Positions 55,944-64,000 of a stretch of DNA of 64,000 nt are shown in pieces. The notes under the pieces were generated by a model that saw nothing but the letters and a program-made list of their open reading frames with translations, made no database searches and was not told the DNA's origin. Origin of the DNA: Bacillus horti (lineage in GTDB: Bacteria; Bacillota; Bacilli; Caldalkalibacillales; JCM-10596); NCBI RefSeq assembly GCF_030813115.1, contig NZ_JAUSTY010000018.1, forward strand, positions 30,987-94,986, written 5' to 3'. Position 1 is the stretch's first letter, and each line of letters begins with the position of its first letter. A program made the position numbers and the translations under genes.

Positions 55944-56822
55944 TTAATCCTTAACCCCTCCTTCCAAAGCACCTTTGGCATAATACTTCAGAATAATAGG
56001 ATAGAGCACAAGCAGCGGAACAATAGCAATCATAATGGTTCCTGCCTGTAATGATCCAAAATCAAGTGCTGCAATTTGATCATAGGACAGCAAATTCTGC
56101 GCTCCTAATAATGTCGTGTTATCCTGTTCAACAACAAACTGCCTCAATACAACCTGTAAAGGCCATTTGTTTTGATCATTTAGATAAATCGTTGCTCTGA
56201 AATATTCATTCCAGTGATACACCCCGTAAAACAAGCCCATCGTAGCCAAACCAGGCTTAGACAGTGGAATCATGATTCTCGTGTAAATTCTAAAATGTCC
56301 GGCCCCGTCAAGACGAGCCGCCTCCAAAATACTTTCAGGTACGTCCTCAAAGAAACGCATGAGGATAAAAAGATAAAAGATATTAATCGCCTTGTATAAA
56401 ATTAAGGAAGAATACGTGTCTAGAAGGCCTAAATCTCTAACGAGCATGTACTCAGGAATCAAGCCAGGCTCAAACACCATAAGAGCGATGAAGAAAAACA
56501 TAATCAGCTTTTTCCCAACAAATTGAGTACGTGCTAACACATAAGCAGCTAATGACGTTAACAATAAGTTCAAGAAGGTACCTACAAGAGTAATATACAG
56601 CGTGTTAAAGATACTTTTTATAATCAATGGATTAGAAAGCAAAAGCTGATAGTTAATCGTAGAGAAGCCTTTAGGTAATATAGATAATCCACTTAATTCA
56701 CTCACTCTTAATGGATCTGTAAAGGATTGAGCCAGTAAATTTAACAATGGAATTAATACTGTAAGCGTAATCAGAAATAGCACAAAATAAAGGACACCTT
56801 GCTTCCAATCAAACTTTTTCAC
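55944..56822 (-). CDS. Sugar ABC permease, LplC/YtcP-like (CUT1)
   Basis: This 292-residue protein has six hydrophobic helices and the inner-membrane EAA loop EAARLDGAGHFRIYTRIMIPLSKPGLAT. It starts with GTG 56822 after GGAGGTGAT. The long-signal CUT1 type pairs with the LplB-like permease 18 bp upstream. No ATPase gene is found in the cluster, so a shared MsmX-type ATPase probably energises it. Confidence 0.9.
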   Translation of the reverse strand: MKKFDWKQGVLYFVLFLITLTVLIPLLNLLAQSFTDPLRVSELSGLSILPKGFSTINYQLLLSNPLIIKSIFNTLYITLVGTFLNLLLTSLAAYVLARTQFVGKKLIMFFFIALMVFEPGLIPEYMLVRDLGLLDTYSSLILYKAINIFYLFILMRFFEDVPESILEAARLDGAGHFRIYTRIMIPLSKPGLATMGLFYGVYHWNEYFRATIYLNDQNKWPLQVVLRQFVVEQDNTTLLGAQNLLSYDQIAALDFGSLQAGTIMIAIVPLLVLYPIILKYYAKGALEGGVKD

Positions 56823-56840
56823 GTAGAATCACCTCCTCCA

Positions 56841-57740
56841 TTACCATACACCCTTGCCTGTAAGGCGCTTCGAAATAAAATGTGTACCTAAAATCAAAAT
56901 CAGACCAATGACTCCCTTAAACAAGCTAGCTGCTGTAGCAATGGAATACTGCCCACCGATTAATCCAATCCGATAGACATACGTATCTAAAATATCAATC
57001 ACACTTATAACCGAGTTGTTCATCAGATTAAATACCTGATCAAAGCCTGCGTTCATAAAGAACCCTAAATTTAGGATAAAAACAGTGATTACAGTACTAG
57101 CTAAAGCAGGAAGTGTAATATATCTCATTTGCTGCCAAGCAGATGCTCCATCTATTCTTGCTGCCTCATAAAGCGAAGGACTAATTTTCATAATAGCTGC
57201 TAAATAGATAATAGAATCCCACCCAGCACTACGCCACATTTCTGAGAAAACAAGCACCCATCGAATATGCTCTTTGCTTGTCATAAAATCCATAGATGGA
57301 AGCTGAAAGAAGTTACGTATCACGTTAACCGCTCCATCGGGATGTAAAATAGAAATCCATATCCCTGCAATGACAACCCATGATAAAAAGTGAGGCAAAT
57401 ACACAACAGATTGCACATATTTCCGATAAGCACTGAACCTGATTTCATTAATAAGCAAAGACATAATGATCGGAACAGGGAAGAAAAAGATAATTTTCAT
57501 CATACTGATAACAATCGTGTTCGTTAACACATTCGTAAACGCTGGCGAGCTAAAAAGAGTCACGAAGTGCTTCCAGCCAACCCATTCATTACTGCCTAGA
57601 ATTCGATAATCCTGAAAAGCCAGCTTCATCCCTATTAGAGGCACGACATGAAAAATCGCAAAATACGTGATAGCTGGCAAAAGCATCGCATAGATAACCC
57701 AGTCTTTTCTAATTCGCGTTAAGGTGGCCTTTAGCTTCAT
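56841..57740 (-). CDS. Sugar ABC permease, LplB/YteP-like (CUT1)
   Basis: This 299-residue protein has six hydrophobic helices and the EAA loop EAARIDGASAWQQMRYITLPALAST. ATG 57740 follows GAGGTGATG and lies inside the end of the kinase gene, overlapping it by 32 bp. It forms the membrane pore with the LplC-like protein and takes its cargo from the lipoprotein encoded at 52226. Confidence 0.9.
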   Translation of the reverse strand: MKLKATLTRIRKDWVIYAMLLPAITYFAIFHVVPLIGMKLAFQDYRILGSNEWVGWKHFVTLFSSPAFTNVLTNTIVISMMKIIFFFPVPIIMSLLINEIRFSAYRKYVQSVVYLPHFLSWVVIAGIWISILHPDGAVNVIRNFFQLPSMDFMTSKEHIRWVLVFSEMWRSAGWDSIIYLAAIMKISPSLYEAARIDGASAWQQMRYITLPALASTVITVFILNLGFFMNAGFDQVFNLMNNSVISVIDILDTYVYRIGLIGGQYSIATAASLFKGVIGLILILGTHFISKRLTGKGVW

Positions 57741-58674
57741 GTTTCATCACCTCTTCCTTAGCTCTTTGCTCAACCTCTGCCCTTGTAGGCATTCCACTTT
57801 GAGCACCCCTTCTCATAACAGATAATCCTGCAGCAATGTTGGCAAACTGAATGCTGTCGTACAAGCTTTTACCTTCAGCAATCCCTACGGCAAAAGCCCC
57901 CGAAAATGTATCCCCTGCTCCAGTAGAATCTACAGGATCAACCTGTATGGGAGGCACCCATATCACATCCTGCCCATCAGAGTAACAAACACCTTTAGAC
58001 CCACAAGTGACCACTAATTTATTTGGGTGCTTTATCAGAAACGACTGGAGCGCTTCTTCATTCAAGCTACTCTTGTCCGAACCCTGATCAGAATCTATCC
58101 CAAATATAATGGCGTATTCATATTCATTTGGAGTTAGATAGGTTGTTTTTTCAATTAAGTTTTCACTAAGCCTCTGAGCCGGTGCTGGATTCACAATGGT
58201 TGTTTTCCCTTTCTCATGAAGGATAGGAATGATATATTCCAACATCTCTAATGGAGTCTCAAGCTGAAAAACAATCACATCATAGGCCAACAGCTCATTA
58301 GCTACCTTTTTAATATAAGCTGTATCTGTGTACTCATTCGCTCCTGGAACGACAATAATTCGGTTTTCACTATGACAGACCTCAATAAATGCTACGCCTG
58401 ACGGAGCTTTTGTTATTTCTTGTACGTGATCTATGTTGATATCGTGGTGGATGAGATTTTCCTTGGAACTGTAACCGGTTTCATCTTGGCCAAGCGAACC
58501 AAACATAAACACATCTGCACCTAGCCTTGAAGCAGCAACCGCTTGATTGGCTCCTTTCCCTCCATGGGAGAAGAAGTAGCCTTGACCCAAAACTGTTTCT
58601 CCGGCGTCTGGCAACACATTTGTCTCCACCACATAATCTAAATTTATGCTTCCTACTACTGCAATTTTTGGCAT
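57709..58674 (-). CDS. PfkB-family carbohydrate kinase, ribokinase-like
   Basis: This 321-residue kinase has the ribokinase opening KIAVVGSINLDYVVE, the substrate loop SHGGKGANQAVAASRLG and the C-terminal anion hole with catalytic Asp, DSTGAGDTFSGAFA. Ribokinases phosphorylate free ribose or a nucleoside at O5. AGGTGAT precedes ATG. With ARH-type hydrolases downstream, the natural model is that it phosphorylates the ribose they release. An internal cre-like match is at 58470-58483. Confidence 0.88.
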   Translation of the reverse strand: MPKIAVVGSINLDYVVETNVLPDAGETVLGQGYFFSHGGKGANQAVAASRLGADVFMFGSLGQDETGYSSKENLIHHDINIDHVQEITKAPSGVAFIEVCHSENRIIVVPGANEYTDTAYIKKVANELLAYDVIVFQLETPLEMLEYIIPILHEKGKTTIVNPAPAQRLSENLIEKTTYLTPNEYEYAIIFGIDSDQGSDKSSLNEEALQSFLIKHPNKLVVTCGSKGVCYSDGQDVIWVPPIQVDPVDSTGAGDTFSGAFAVGIAEGKSLYDSIQFANIAAGLSVMRRGAQSGMPTRAEVEQRAKEEVMKHEAKGHLNAN

Positions 58675-58766
58675 ACAATCACCTATCCTATTTCAGCTTC
58701 GTTTCTCTCTATTCTATCCAGCTATTTTTCTATATTTTAAATTCAACTCTATACATGACTATTAAT

Positions 58767-59090
58767 TTATGGAATCATCAGCTTCATTAATGGAGCATGC
58801 TGCTGTGCTCCATACACATCACGATCTCCAACAGTTCCAGAGGAAATATCTCTTGCCATTGTGACCTTGAATCCCAGCGCTTGATCGAAGAATATCAGAT
58901 GGTGTACATCCTCTTTCTGTATGTTATAGAGCTCACAGATCCGTTCTACGGTTATGACACCTGAACGCTTCACTCGTTCATATTTTTCCTCCGAGTCAAA
59001 CAAAACATCTAGGGTTAGCTCAAACGGACCAGAATTTTTACTTCGAAGCACCTTTGCTAGCTCAAACAATGATATTTCTGAGTTTGACAT
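58767..59090 (-). CDS. DUF4387-family protein
   Basis: This 107-residue soluble protein has the DUF4387 pattern (LAKVLRSKNSGPFELTLDVLFD and MARDISSGTVGDRDVYGAQQHAPL). GGGGAGGG precedes ATG. DUF4387 proteins usually accompany AtuA/DUF1446 proteins, sometimes fused, as the small partner. That is the case here, with the AtuA-like gene 78 bp upstream. The reaction is not known. Confidence 0.85.
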   Translation of the reverse strand: MSNSEISLFELAKVLRSKNSGPFELTLDVLFDSEEKYERVKRSGVITVERICELYNIQKEDVHHLIFFDQALGFKVTMARDISSGTVGDRDVYGAQQHAPLMKLMIP

Positions 59091-59168
59091 TTTGCCCTCC
59101 CCTTCCTATATAATGAAGATTATTTTATTCAGCATCATTTGCTTCTAGTTATCTCTTTTATAAGAATG

Positions 59169-60524
59169 TCAATTCTCTAAATATTCAATAGAGAATGGGT
59201 TCTCATCAATCTCCATTAAATGATATATAGAAAACTCGTAGACTGGTCCAAACTCAACATCACTTGGCGCAAAAGGAAAAGCTAGGTTTCCTGCCGTCGA
59301 TTTACGTTCCTCGTAACCAAAATGTAAGAACGTAGAACGAACACTTGAACATATACTATTCGCTAGCTCCTGAGTATCCGCTATGACTTCAAACAAAACA
59401 CCAATTTCATGTCCTGTAAAAGCCTCCTTCTCCTTCTCCCCTAACACAGCATTAATGCCATAATTATAGAAATTAATGTTATACTGATCCTTTGAAATTT
59501 CCTCGTAATAGTCTAGTACTTGCTCCTCTACTCTTCTTTCAATTTCCTCTATATTTTCAATTAATATTGGGTCTCTTACACCAGCAATAACGAACGTTCG
59601 GTAAGCAACCTTTCTGGCTCCTTCAAGCTTGACGAAATACTTCTCTGCTTGATGCAGCTTACTTTTGCTGACCTGAACAACACCTTCACCTAGCTCCTTA
59701 AACTCACTTTCACTTAAATCTAGAACTAGCCCTGGTCCATGTAAAAGATAGGGGTGTTCTTTTTCGTAAAAAGTATGTGCAGCCACACTAATAGCATTAC
59801 ATGATCTAGCAGGATTTAAAGATTGTACCGTAAAGCTATCGTCCTTAATCGTCCCCAAAATGCTATCCTTTGTTGTACCAGGCTCTGCACACAACGCCCC
59901 ACATTCGAGAATTTTTCCAAGATGATACGCTAAACCCGGATCCATTCCATGATAAATTCCAATCGCTGCAAACGGAGAAGGATCATACGCTCTTCCACAA
60001 ACTATAATATCTGCCTCATTCTTAAGGGCTTCAACTATAGGCTCATGCCCCATTTGAGCCACAATACTATTGGACTCTTGAATCAGCTCATCCGTTAACT
60101 CGTGAATGTTCGAAGTAAGTGGTGTAATTCTCCCCTCTTGGTTCGCTTTTATAATCGTCTCACTACTAAAGTCAGTCCAGATGACTGCAATTTTGGCTTT
60201 CAGGTTAGCCTCCTGTAAGATCTCTTTAATAATATCTAATGTCCACTCTACATGAGGCTTTGCTCCAGCCCCACCAGCTGAACCTATCACTACAGGAATG
60301 TTTCGAGCTACGCCGTGCTTAACGATATGCTCTAGATCCTTCTTTGCTGCCCTTTTGCTCACAATAGGGACACCAGCACCTAGCTTATGTGGTCCAGCAT
60401 CCGTTGACCCTGCATCTACTACTATCCCATGAAGCTCATGCTCTAGACCATTCATGAAGGAGCTTAAGGGAAATCCATAGCCTAACATGCCACAGGGTGC
60501 AAGAATGTTAATTTCTTTACTCAT
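59169..60524 (-). CDS. AtuA/DUF1446-family protein
   Basis: The product is 451 residues from ATG 60524 behind GAGGTTTGGAG. Family marks are CGMLGYGFP, VDAGSTDAGPHKLG, GSAGGAGAKPHVEWTLDII and CGRAYDPSPFAAIGIYHGMDPGLAYHLGKILECGA. AtuA is named from acyclic terpene degradation in Pseudomonas, but many homologues lie in unrelated carbohydrate clusters, and the activity here is unknown. It is first in the operon behind a clear promoter and cre/LacI-type palindrome. Confidence 0.87.
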   Translation of the reverse strand: MSKEINILAPCGMLGYGFPLSSFMNGLEHELHGIVVDAGSTDAGPHKLGAGVPIVSKRAAKKDLEHIVKHGVARNIPVVIGSAGGAGAKPHVEWTLDIIKEILQEANLKAKIAVIWTDFSSETIIKANQEGRITPLTSNIHELTDELIQESNSIVAQMGHEPIVEALKNEADIIVCGRAYDPSPFAAIGIYHGMDPGLAYHLGKILECGALCAEPGTTKDSILGTIKDDSFTVQSLNPARSCNAISVAAHTFYEKEHPYLLHGPGLVLDLSESEFKELGEGVVQVSKSKLHQAEKYFVKLEGARKVAYRTFVIAGVRDPILIENIEEIERRVEEQVLDYYEEISKDQYNINFYNYGINAVLGEKEKEAFTGHEIGVLFEVIADTQELANSICSSVRSTFLHFGYEERKSTAGNLAFPFAPSDVEFGPVYEFSIYHLMEIDENPFSIEYLEN

Positions 60525-60615
60525 GCTCCAAACCTCTTTTCTATCTTTTGTAAGCGGTATCATTTTAACTATAAAAATGAAGCTATTTGCAAGCCGAATA
60601 AAAAATGAAACAATG

Positions 60616-60629
60616 TGTAACCGGTTACA
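60616..60629 (-). promoter_or_regulatory. cre/LacI-type operator palindrome
   Basis: TGTAACCGGTTACA is a perfect 14-bp palindrome and matches the cre consensus TGWAANCGNTNWCA at every position. It lies about 16 bp downstream of the -10 box at 60645, a roadblock position. The local LacI repressor or CcpA, or both, could bind. Confidence 0.8.
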
Positions 60630-60644
60630 TATATCTTATATAAT

Positions 60645-60673
60645 ACTCTACTTGTTTTTTTTAAACCTGTCAA
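60645..60673 (-). promoter_or_regulatory. Sigma-A promoter of the AtuA-ARH operon
   Basis: On the minus strand TTGACA (60668-60673, perfect) is followed after 17 nt by TAGAGT (60645-60650). It starts 3 bp past the SDR terminator and 121 bp upstream of the AtuA start codon. Confidence 0.72.
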
Positions 60674-60675
60674 TA

Positions 60676-60704
60676 GAAAAATCGCTCTCCAACTTGGAGA
60701 GCGA
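60676..60704 (-). terminator. Rho-independent terminator of the SDR gene
   Basis: TCGCTCTCC and GGAGAGCGA pair perfectly around a 5-nt loop and are followed on the minus strand by TTTTTCT. It separates the SDR gene from the AtuA operon promoter. Confidence 0.93.
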
Positions 60705-60720
60705 CAAGTGGTAACTAGAA

Positions 60721-61503
60721 TTAAAAGAACCGACTCATATCAGGATACCCACTCGTATTCCAGGCACCGTCAACTAGAAGGCTTGCTCCAGAAACGTAAC
60801 CTGCATCCTCACTGGCTAAAAACAAAGCTGGTCCTGCCATTTCTTCTGGTTGAGCCGCTCTCCTAAACGGAATACGTTCCATGTAAGCCTCATTAATTTC
60901 TTTGTTCTCCACTAATGAAGCGGTTAGAGGAGATTCAACTAACCCTGGAAGAATTGCGTTTACCCTAATATTAGCTCGAGCCATTTCTAAAGCTCCGTTT
61001 CTTGTTAGCATTTCTACGCCTGCTTTGGCAGACGTATACGCAGAGCCAGCATACATCGGTACATGCGAATTCAGGGAAGCTATGTTCACAATAGCTCCTC
61101 CACCCTGCTTAAGCATATGTCGTGCCTCATGCTTCATAGAAAGAAAAACTCCCTTTAAGCAGAGATCCACCGTAAAATCCCAATCCTCTTCAGCTAAGTC
61201 CATAATGGCACCTGGCTTTGAAGCCCCAGCAACGTTAAAGGCTACGTGTAGCCCTCCAAAATGATCAACGGTAGTACTCACCAATTTCTCAATATCCCCT
61301 TCACTTGTTACATTCACTTTTTGGCCTAAAAATGAATCTCCCAGCTCTTTACTCATCTCATCTAAGCGTTCTTGGTTCAAATCAGCAGCCACAACCTTAG
61401 CCCCTTCTTCAAGCAAACGGCTGACGATGGCGAGACCAATTCCAGAAGCTCCTCCAGTCACGATAGCAACCTTATTGTTAAATCGATTAGATGTATTTGT
61501 CAT
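60721..61503 (-). CDS. Short-chain dehydrogenase/reductase
   Basis: The product is 260 residues from ATG 61503, with AGGAGGATAGG upstream. It is a classical SDR: cofactor motif TGGASGIG, Asp after the second strand (VAADLNQ, suggesting NAD preference), FNVAGASK, catalytic Ser in NIASLNSH and YxxxK as YTSAKAG. It oxidises an alcohol or sugar. It lies upstream of the AtuA operon but has its own terminator, so it is regulated separately. The substrate is unknown. Confidence 0.88.
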   Translation of the reverse strand: MTNTSNRFNNKVAIVTGGASGIGLAIVSRLLEEGAKVVAADLNQERLDEMSKELGDSFLGQKVNVTSEGDIEKLVSTTVDHFGGLHVAFNVAGASKPGAIMDLAEEDWDFTVDLCLKGVFLSMKHEARHMLKQGGGAIVNIASLNSHVPMYAGSAYTSAKAGVEMLTRNGALEMARANIRVNAILPGLVESPLTASLVENKEINEAYMERIPFRRAAQPEEMAGPALFLASEDAGYVSGASLLVDGAWNTSGYPDMSRFF

Positions 61504-61605
61504 TCCTATCCTCCTGTACAATCCTTTTTCTTTTTGTATAGCCTATTTTTATGTTATACCCTGCCTTTAGAAAATTATCCTACAAGTAGCTTTATTTGCA
61601 TTCTC

Positions 61606-61655
61606 AAAAACAAAGCTACACCCTGTGCTAACATCGTAGCACTAAGGTGTAGCCT
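61606..61655 (-). terminator. Rho-independent terminator of csaA
   Basis: On the minus strand GCTACACC and GGTGTAGC enclose a second inner pair, GTGCT/AGCAC, and are followed by TTTGTTTTT. It ends about 60 nt after the csaA stop. Confidence 0.85.
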
Positions 61656-61717
61656 TCAAGTCATATTAAACAACTATATAGTGTTTCCATTATTTTATTC
61701 GGTTCTCCCAAAACTAT

Positions 61718-62047
61718 TTAGGCAATGGGAGTACCATTTTCAACAGGATAATCAGGCTTGAGTAAAACCACATCATCTTCACTAGGCATACCACCAATCA
61801 CTAGAACCTCAGACTCAAATCCAGCAATTCTCCTCACAGGAAAGTTAACAACTCCTACCACCTGACGGCCAACAAGCTCACTCGGCTCATAACGCTTAGT
61901 GATCTGAGCAGAGGAATTTTTTATACCTAGCTCACCAAAATCAATTTCTAATTTAATTGCAGGCTTTCGAGCTTCAGGGAAAGGCTCTGCCTTGATCACT
62001 GTACCAATTCGTATATCTAGCTTCATAAAATCTTCAATCGTTGCCAC
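61718..62047 (-). CDS. csaA: CsaA-like tRNA-binding-domain protein
   Basis: This 109-residue protein is a single tRNA-binding (EMAP/Arc1p-type) domain: [32 protein letters not shown], ending [13 protein letters not shown]. It starts with GTG 62047 after AAGGAAGTGA. CsaA of B. subtilis is a homodimeric chaperone-like protein reported to interact with secretory proteins. It has its own terminator and is probably unrelated to the sugar genes around it. Confidence 0.9.
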   Translation of the reverse strand: MATIEDFMKLDIRIGTVIKAEPFPEARKPAIKLEIDFGELGIKNSSAQITKRYEPSELVGRQVVGVVNFPVRRIAGFESEVLVIGGMPSEDDVVLLKPDYPVENGTPIA

Positions 62048-62190
62048 AGTTGGTCACTTCCTTTTCGTGCTTACTTTGTTTACATAGTGTTTCTATTTCA
62101 TAGATACCGCAAACTTGTTTTTTAGAATAGTTTAAAAAAACTTATATCTATTTAAGTTTATCAATATGACCCACTATGTCAATATTTACG

Positions 62191-63897
62191 CTAACACCCA
62201 AAAGAAACGCTAGGCTTTACTGTGATTTCAAAAGCACGCCTCCAGGTAAAGTACGCATCCTCCCGTTCAAGTGAAGCCCAAGTATAAGGGATAAGCTGCC
62301 AGGCGTCTCCACAAATTTTTCGAACGTTAAAGGATTCACTAGATACTCCGATTGAAAATGCATTCTGACCTGCAAGCGATTCTGTTTGCTCAATCAATCG
62401 CTCCTGCAAGAGAACAGTTATTTCTTCAAAATCATTTGCCGTATTAAACAGCTGCATATTCTGATCCGATGTAACGTTTGTATAAGGGGTAAGATTCCTT
62501 GATACGTCCCTAATCTCAGCTATAGTCACAGCTTTGTAATCATAATCCTTCAAAAATCGTTTGAACAATAATGATCCGTGCGCCTTTAAAGACCAGTCAA
62601 GTAATGCCTCATCTTTAGTACCTGAAGTAAGAAACGCATAGCGGGCCTGACCCATCCCTAGAGAAAGACCCATTTTATTTCCTGCCGTATTCCACGCACT
62701 ATATCCAAGAAGACGTCCTGTATATGCACTGCTTAGTAACCCCAGAGTAACCGTTTCATTACCAGCACCACCACTAGTGAAATCAATGATCATCGTAGGC
62801 TTTTGGTTAACTCCGTTAGCTTCTAAGCGAAGTATGACTGCATCAATTTCCTCCGGATCTGTGATAGCAATAACATCAAGATCAAACTCACCATTCTCTA
62901 CATACTCCCCACCAATAATATCAATATGATGGATCATATTTTCGTGAACATTCATATACTCATACGGGTTTGTAATCGTTGACCCGTGCGGTCCATAATA
63001 GTCCACTTTATACCGACGCTTTTTACCACAATGATAAAAGTAATCAGCCATTCGAGCTAAAAGAGAATGTCCTAGCCCATCGGCATCAGGTAGAATAATA
63101 ACACGATCAGGGTTTTGTCCCCCTTTACCGCCTAACCACGTATTCACATAGTTTTCTACCCATGCGATTTCGTTAGCCTGAACTCCTTCCGTGTAAGCAT
63201 CATCTACTCCTATTGAAAGAAAATCAATAAGCCCCTCTTTCACAAATTGATCTAAAAGATAATATGTTGTCTGTAGCTTATGACGGCGTGTGTTATAGTA
63301 ATGCTCTTTATTAAAATGAATCGTATCCTCAAATGTTGTACCGTCAGGCTTTATATCATAGCCATTCACAATATCAATAAAGCTCGTTGCTTGTTTTCTA
63401 GGCTGCTGCATCAAGCTTCTAGATTCTTGATAAGCCTCAAACCAAAGTCCATCAGCATAAGATGTTGTAGCCAAACGCATGATTGTATCTAGAACAAAAA
63501 TAGGCTTACTTGGATAGTCCTGCTTCAGGTGACGAATGACATCAAGTAAATAGGTTGTGTCAGAATCGTAAAGTGGATAGTCCCCACACCCTCCCGGACG
63601 TAGCCTTCTACTTCCAATTAATCCACCGTAAACAAGCATATCAATAGAGATGATAAATCCATCTACACATTCTGCTTTATCTAAAATAAACTGATAAATA
63701 TTTTCTACCTTACCGAAGGTTGGAGAAGAAGTACTCGTAACGGTTGAACCTGAAACTGTTTTTTCAGAGTCCAAACGATTCTTAATATCGTGAGCGTTCG
63801 GGGTGATGACGTCAATCCCAGCTGATTTCCCTTGAACAATCACATCGTCAATGTTTACAGGTCGATCATCTAATGGTACATAAAGAACTCTTTTCAC
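62191..63897 (-). CDS. DUF4127-family protein
   Basis: The product is about 568 residues from GTG 63897, preceded by GGGAGTGG; another in-frame GTG five codons upstream is possible. It begins KRVLYVPLDDRPVNID, the DUF4127 mark, followed by DMLVYGGLIGSRR near residue 90, GVDDAYTEGVQANE near 240 and TSGGAGNETVTLGLLSSAYTGRLLGYSAWNTAGNKMG near 380. No signal peptide or membrane segment is present. Function is unknown; homologues occur near carbohydrate uptake genes. Confidence 0.85.
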   Translation of the reverse strand: MKRVLYVPLDDRPVNIDDVIVQGKSAGIDVITPNAHDIKNRLDSEKTVSGSTVTSTSSPTFGKVENIYQFILDKAECVDGFIISIDMLVYGGLIGSRRLRPGGCGDYPLYDSDTTYLLDVIRHLKQDYPSKPIFVLDTIMRLATTSYADGLWFEAYQESRSLMQQPRKQATSFIDIVNGYDIKPDGTTFEDTIHFNKEHYYNTRRHKLQTTYYLLDQFVKEGLIDFLSIGVDDAYTEGVQANEIAWVENYVNTWLGGKGGQNPDRVIILPDADGLGHSLLARMADYFYHCGKKRRYKVDYYGPHGSTITNPYEYMNVHENMIHHIDIIGGEYVENGEFDLDVIAITDPEEIDAVILRLEANGVNQKPTMIIDFTSGGAGNETVTLGLLSSAYTGRLLGYSAWNTAGNKMGLSLGMGQARYAFLTSGTKDEALLDWSLKAHGSLLFKRFLKDYDYKAVTIAEIRDVSRNLTPYTNVTSDQNMQLFNTANDFEEITVLLQERLIEQTESLAGQNAFSIGVSSESFNVRKICGDAWQLIPYTWASLEREDAYFTWRRAFEITVKPSVSFGC

Positions 63898-63990
63898 CTT
63901 AACCACTCCCACTATAAAGTAATGTTTTCTCGCGTTTTCTCGCGTATTCTCCCATTTTCAACATTGACAGATTGAGAAGGAGAGTGGAGA

Positions 63991-64000
63991 ATGTCAGGTA
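63991..64000 (+). CDS. Possible start of a rightward gene (cut by the window edge)
   Basis: ATG at 63991 lies about 8 nt after GAAGGAGAG, a good ribosome site, with TTGACA at 63964-63969 farther upstream. Only three codons are visible, so this is a start signal only. It would be divergent from DUF4127. Confidence 0.3.

Noticed and set aside
47704..60524. Reading the ARH genes as an anti-toxin or phage-defence system against ADP-ribosylation
   Set aside because: No ADP-ribosyltransferase or toxin gene is nearby, and the importer, ribokinase and LacI regulator point to catabolism.

Overview
The window reads as chromosome of a low-GC, spore-forming Bacillales bacterium. The reasons are AT-rich DNA with strong AGGAGG-type ribosome sites, frequent GTG/TTG starts, lipoprotein solute-binding proteins, a SpoVB-like flippase, a YheC/YheD-type ATP-grasp protein, a fructose PTS with HPr carrying Ser46, an MhqO/MhqD pair and CcpA-type cre sites. 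No rRNA, tRNA, CRISPR array or phage block was seen. One complete insertion sequence (IS256 family) is present.

Layout. 1-2.1 kb: divergent oligopeptide-type ABC genes (a permease cut by the window edge and a lipoprotein). 2.2-3.6 kb: intact IS256-family element with an 8-bp target duplication. 3.7-7.1 kb: a compact plus-strand cassette of MauE-like membrane protein, anchored thioredoxin-fold protein, a 51-residue six-cysteine peptide gene and an ABC exporter. This looks like a secreted disulfide-peptide (bacteriocin-like) system and is one of the two best candidates for something undescribed. 7.1-27.5 kb: mostly minus-strand housekeeping and catabolic genes, including DNA repair (Fpg, ExoA), two M3 peptidases, GlpD, the kynurenine operon kynU-kynB-kynA (tryptophan to anthranilate), RarD, ABC-F, CarD, Gfo/Idh/MocA, EamA and ATP-grasp. 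27.7-31.8 kb: fructose operon fruR-fruK-fruA plus an HPr gene. 32.1-40.0 kb: formate/molybdenum block of tautomerase, MATE-like protein, MoaA, FdhD, YdeP-type molybdopterin oxidoreductase, DUF2294 and an OFA-family antiporter. A repeated leader element lies in front of both the antiporter and the oxidoreductase. 40.5-47.6 kb: DedA-type membrane protein, flavin reductase, MhqD/MhqO with a recognisable promoter-operator, a secreted copper-amine-oxidase-N/PKD protein, a broken HAD hydrolase and an aminoglycoside-phosphotransferase-fold kinase.

47.7-63.9 kb is a large minus-strand catabolic cluster. It runs DUF4127, CsaA, SDR, then (from a sigma-A promoter followed by a perfect cre/LacI-type palindrome) AtuA/DUF1446, DUF4387, ribokinase-like PfkB, two CUT1 sugar permeases, two ADP-ribosylglycohydrolase (ARH) proteins, a lipoprotein solute-binding protein, two more ARH proteins and a LacI repressor. 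Four ARH-fold proteins with a sugar importer and a ribokinase suggest import and cleavage of a ribosylated or otherwise N-/O-glycosylated compound. I know of no named pathway with this combination. No transport ATPase is encoded, so a shared MsmX-type ATPase is expected.

Protein families were assigned by motif recognition only; no search was run.
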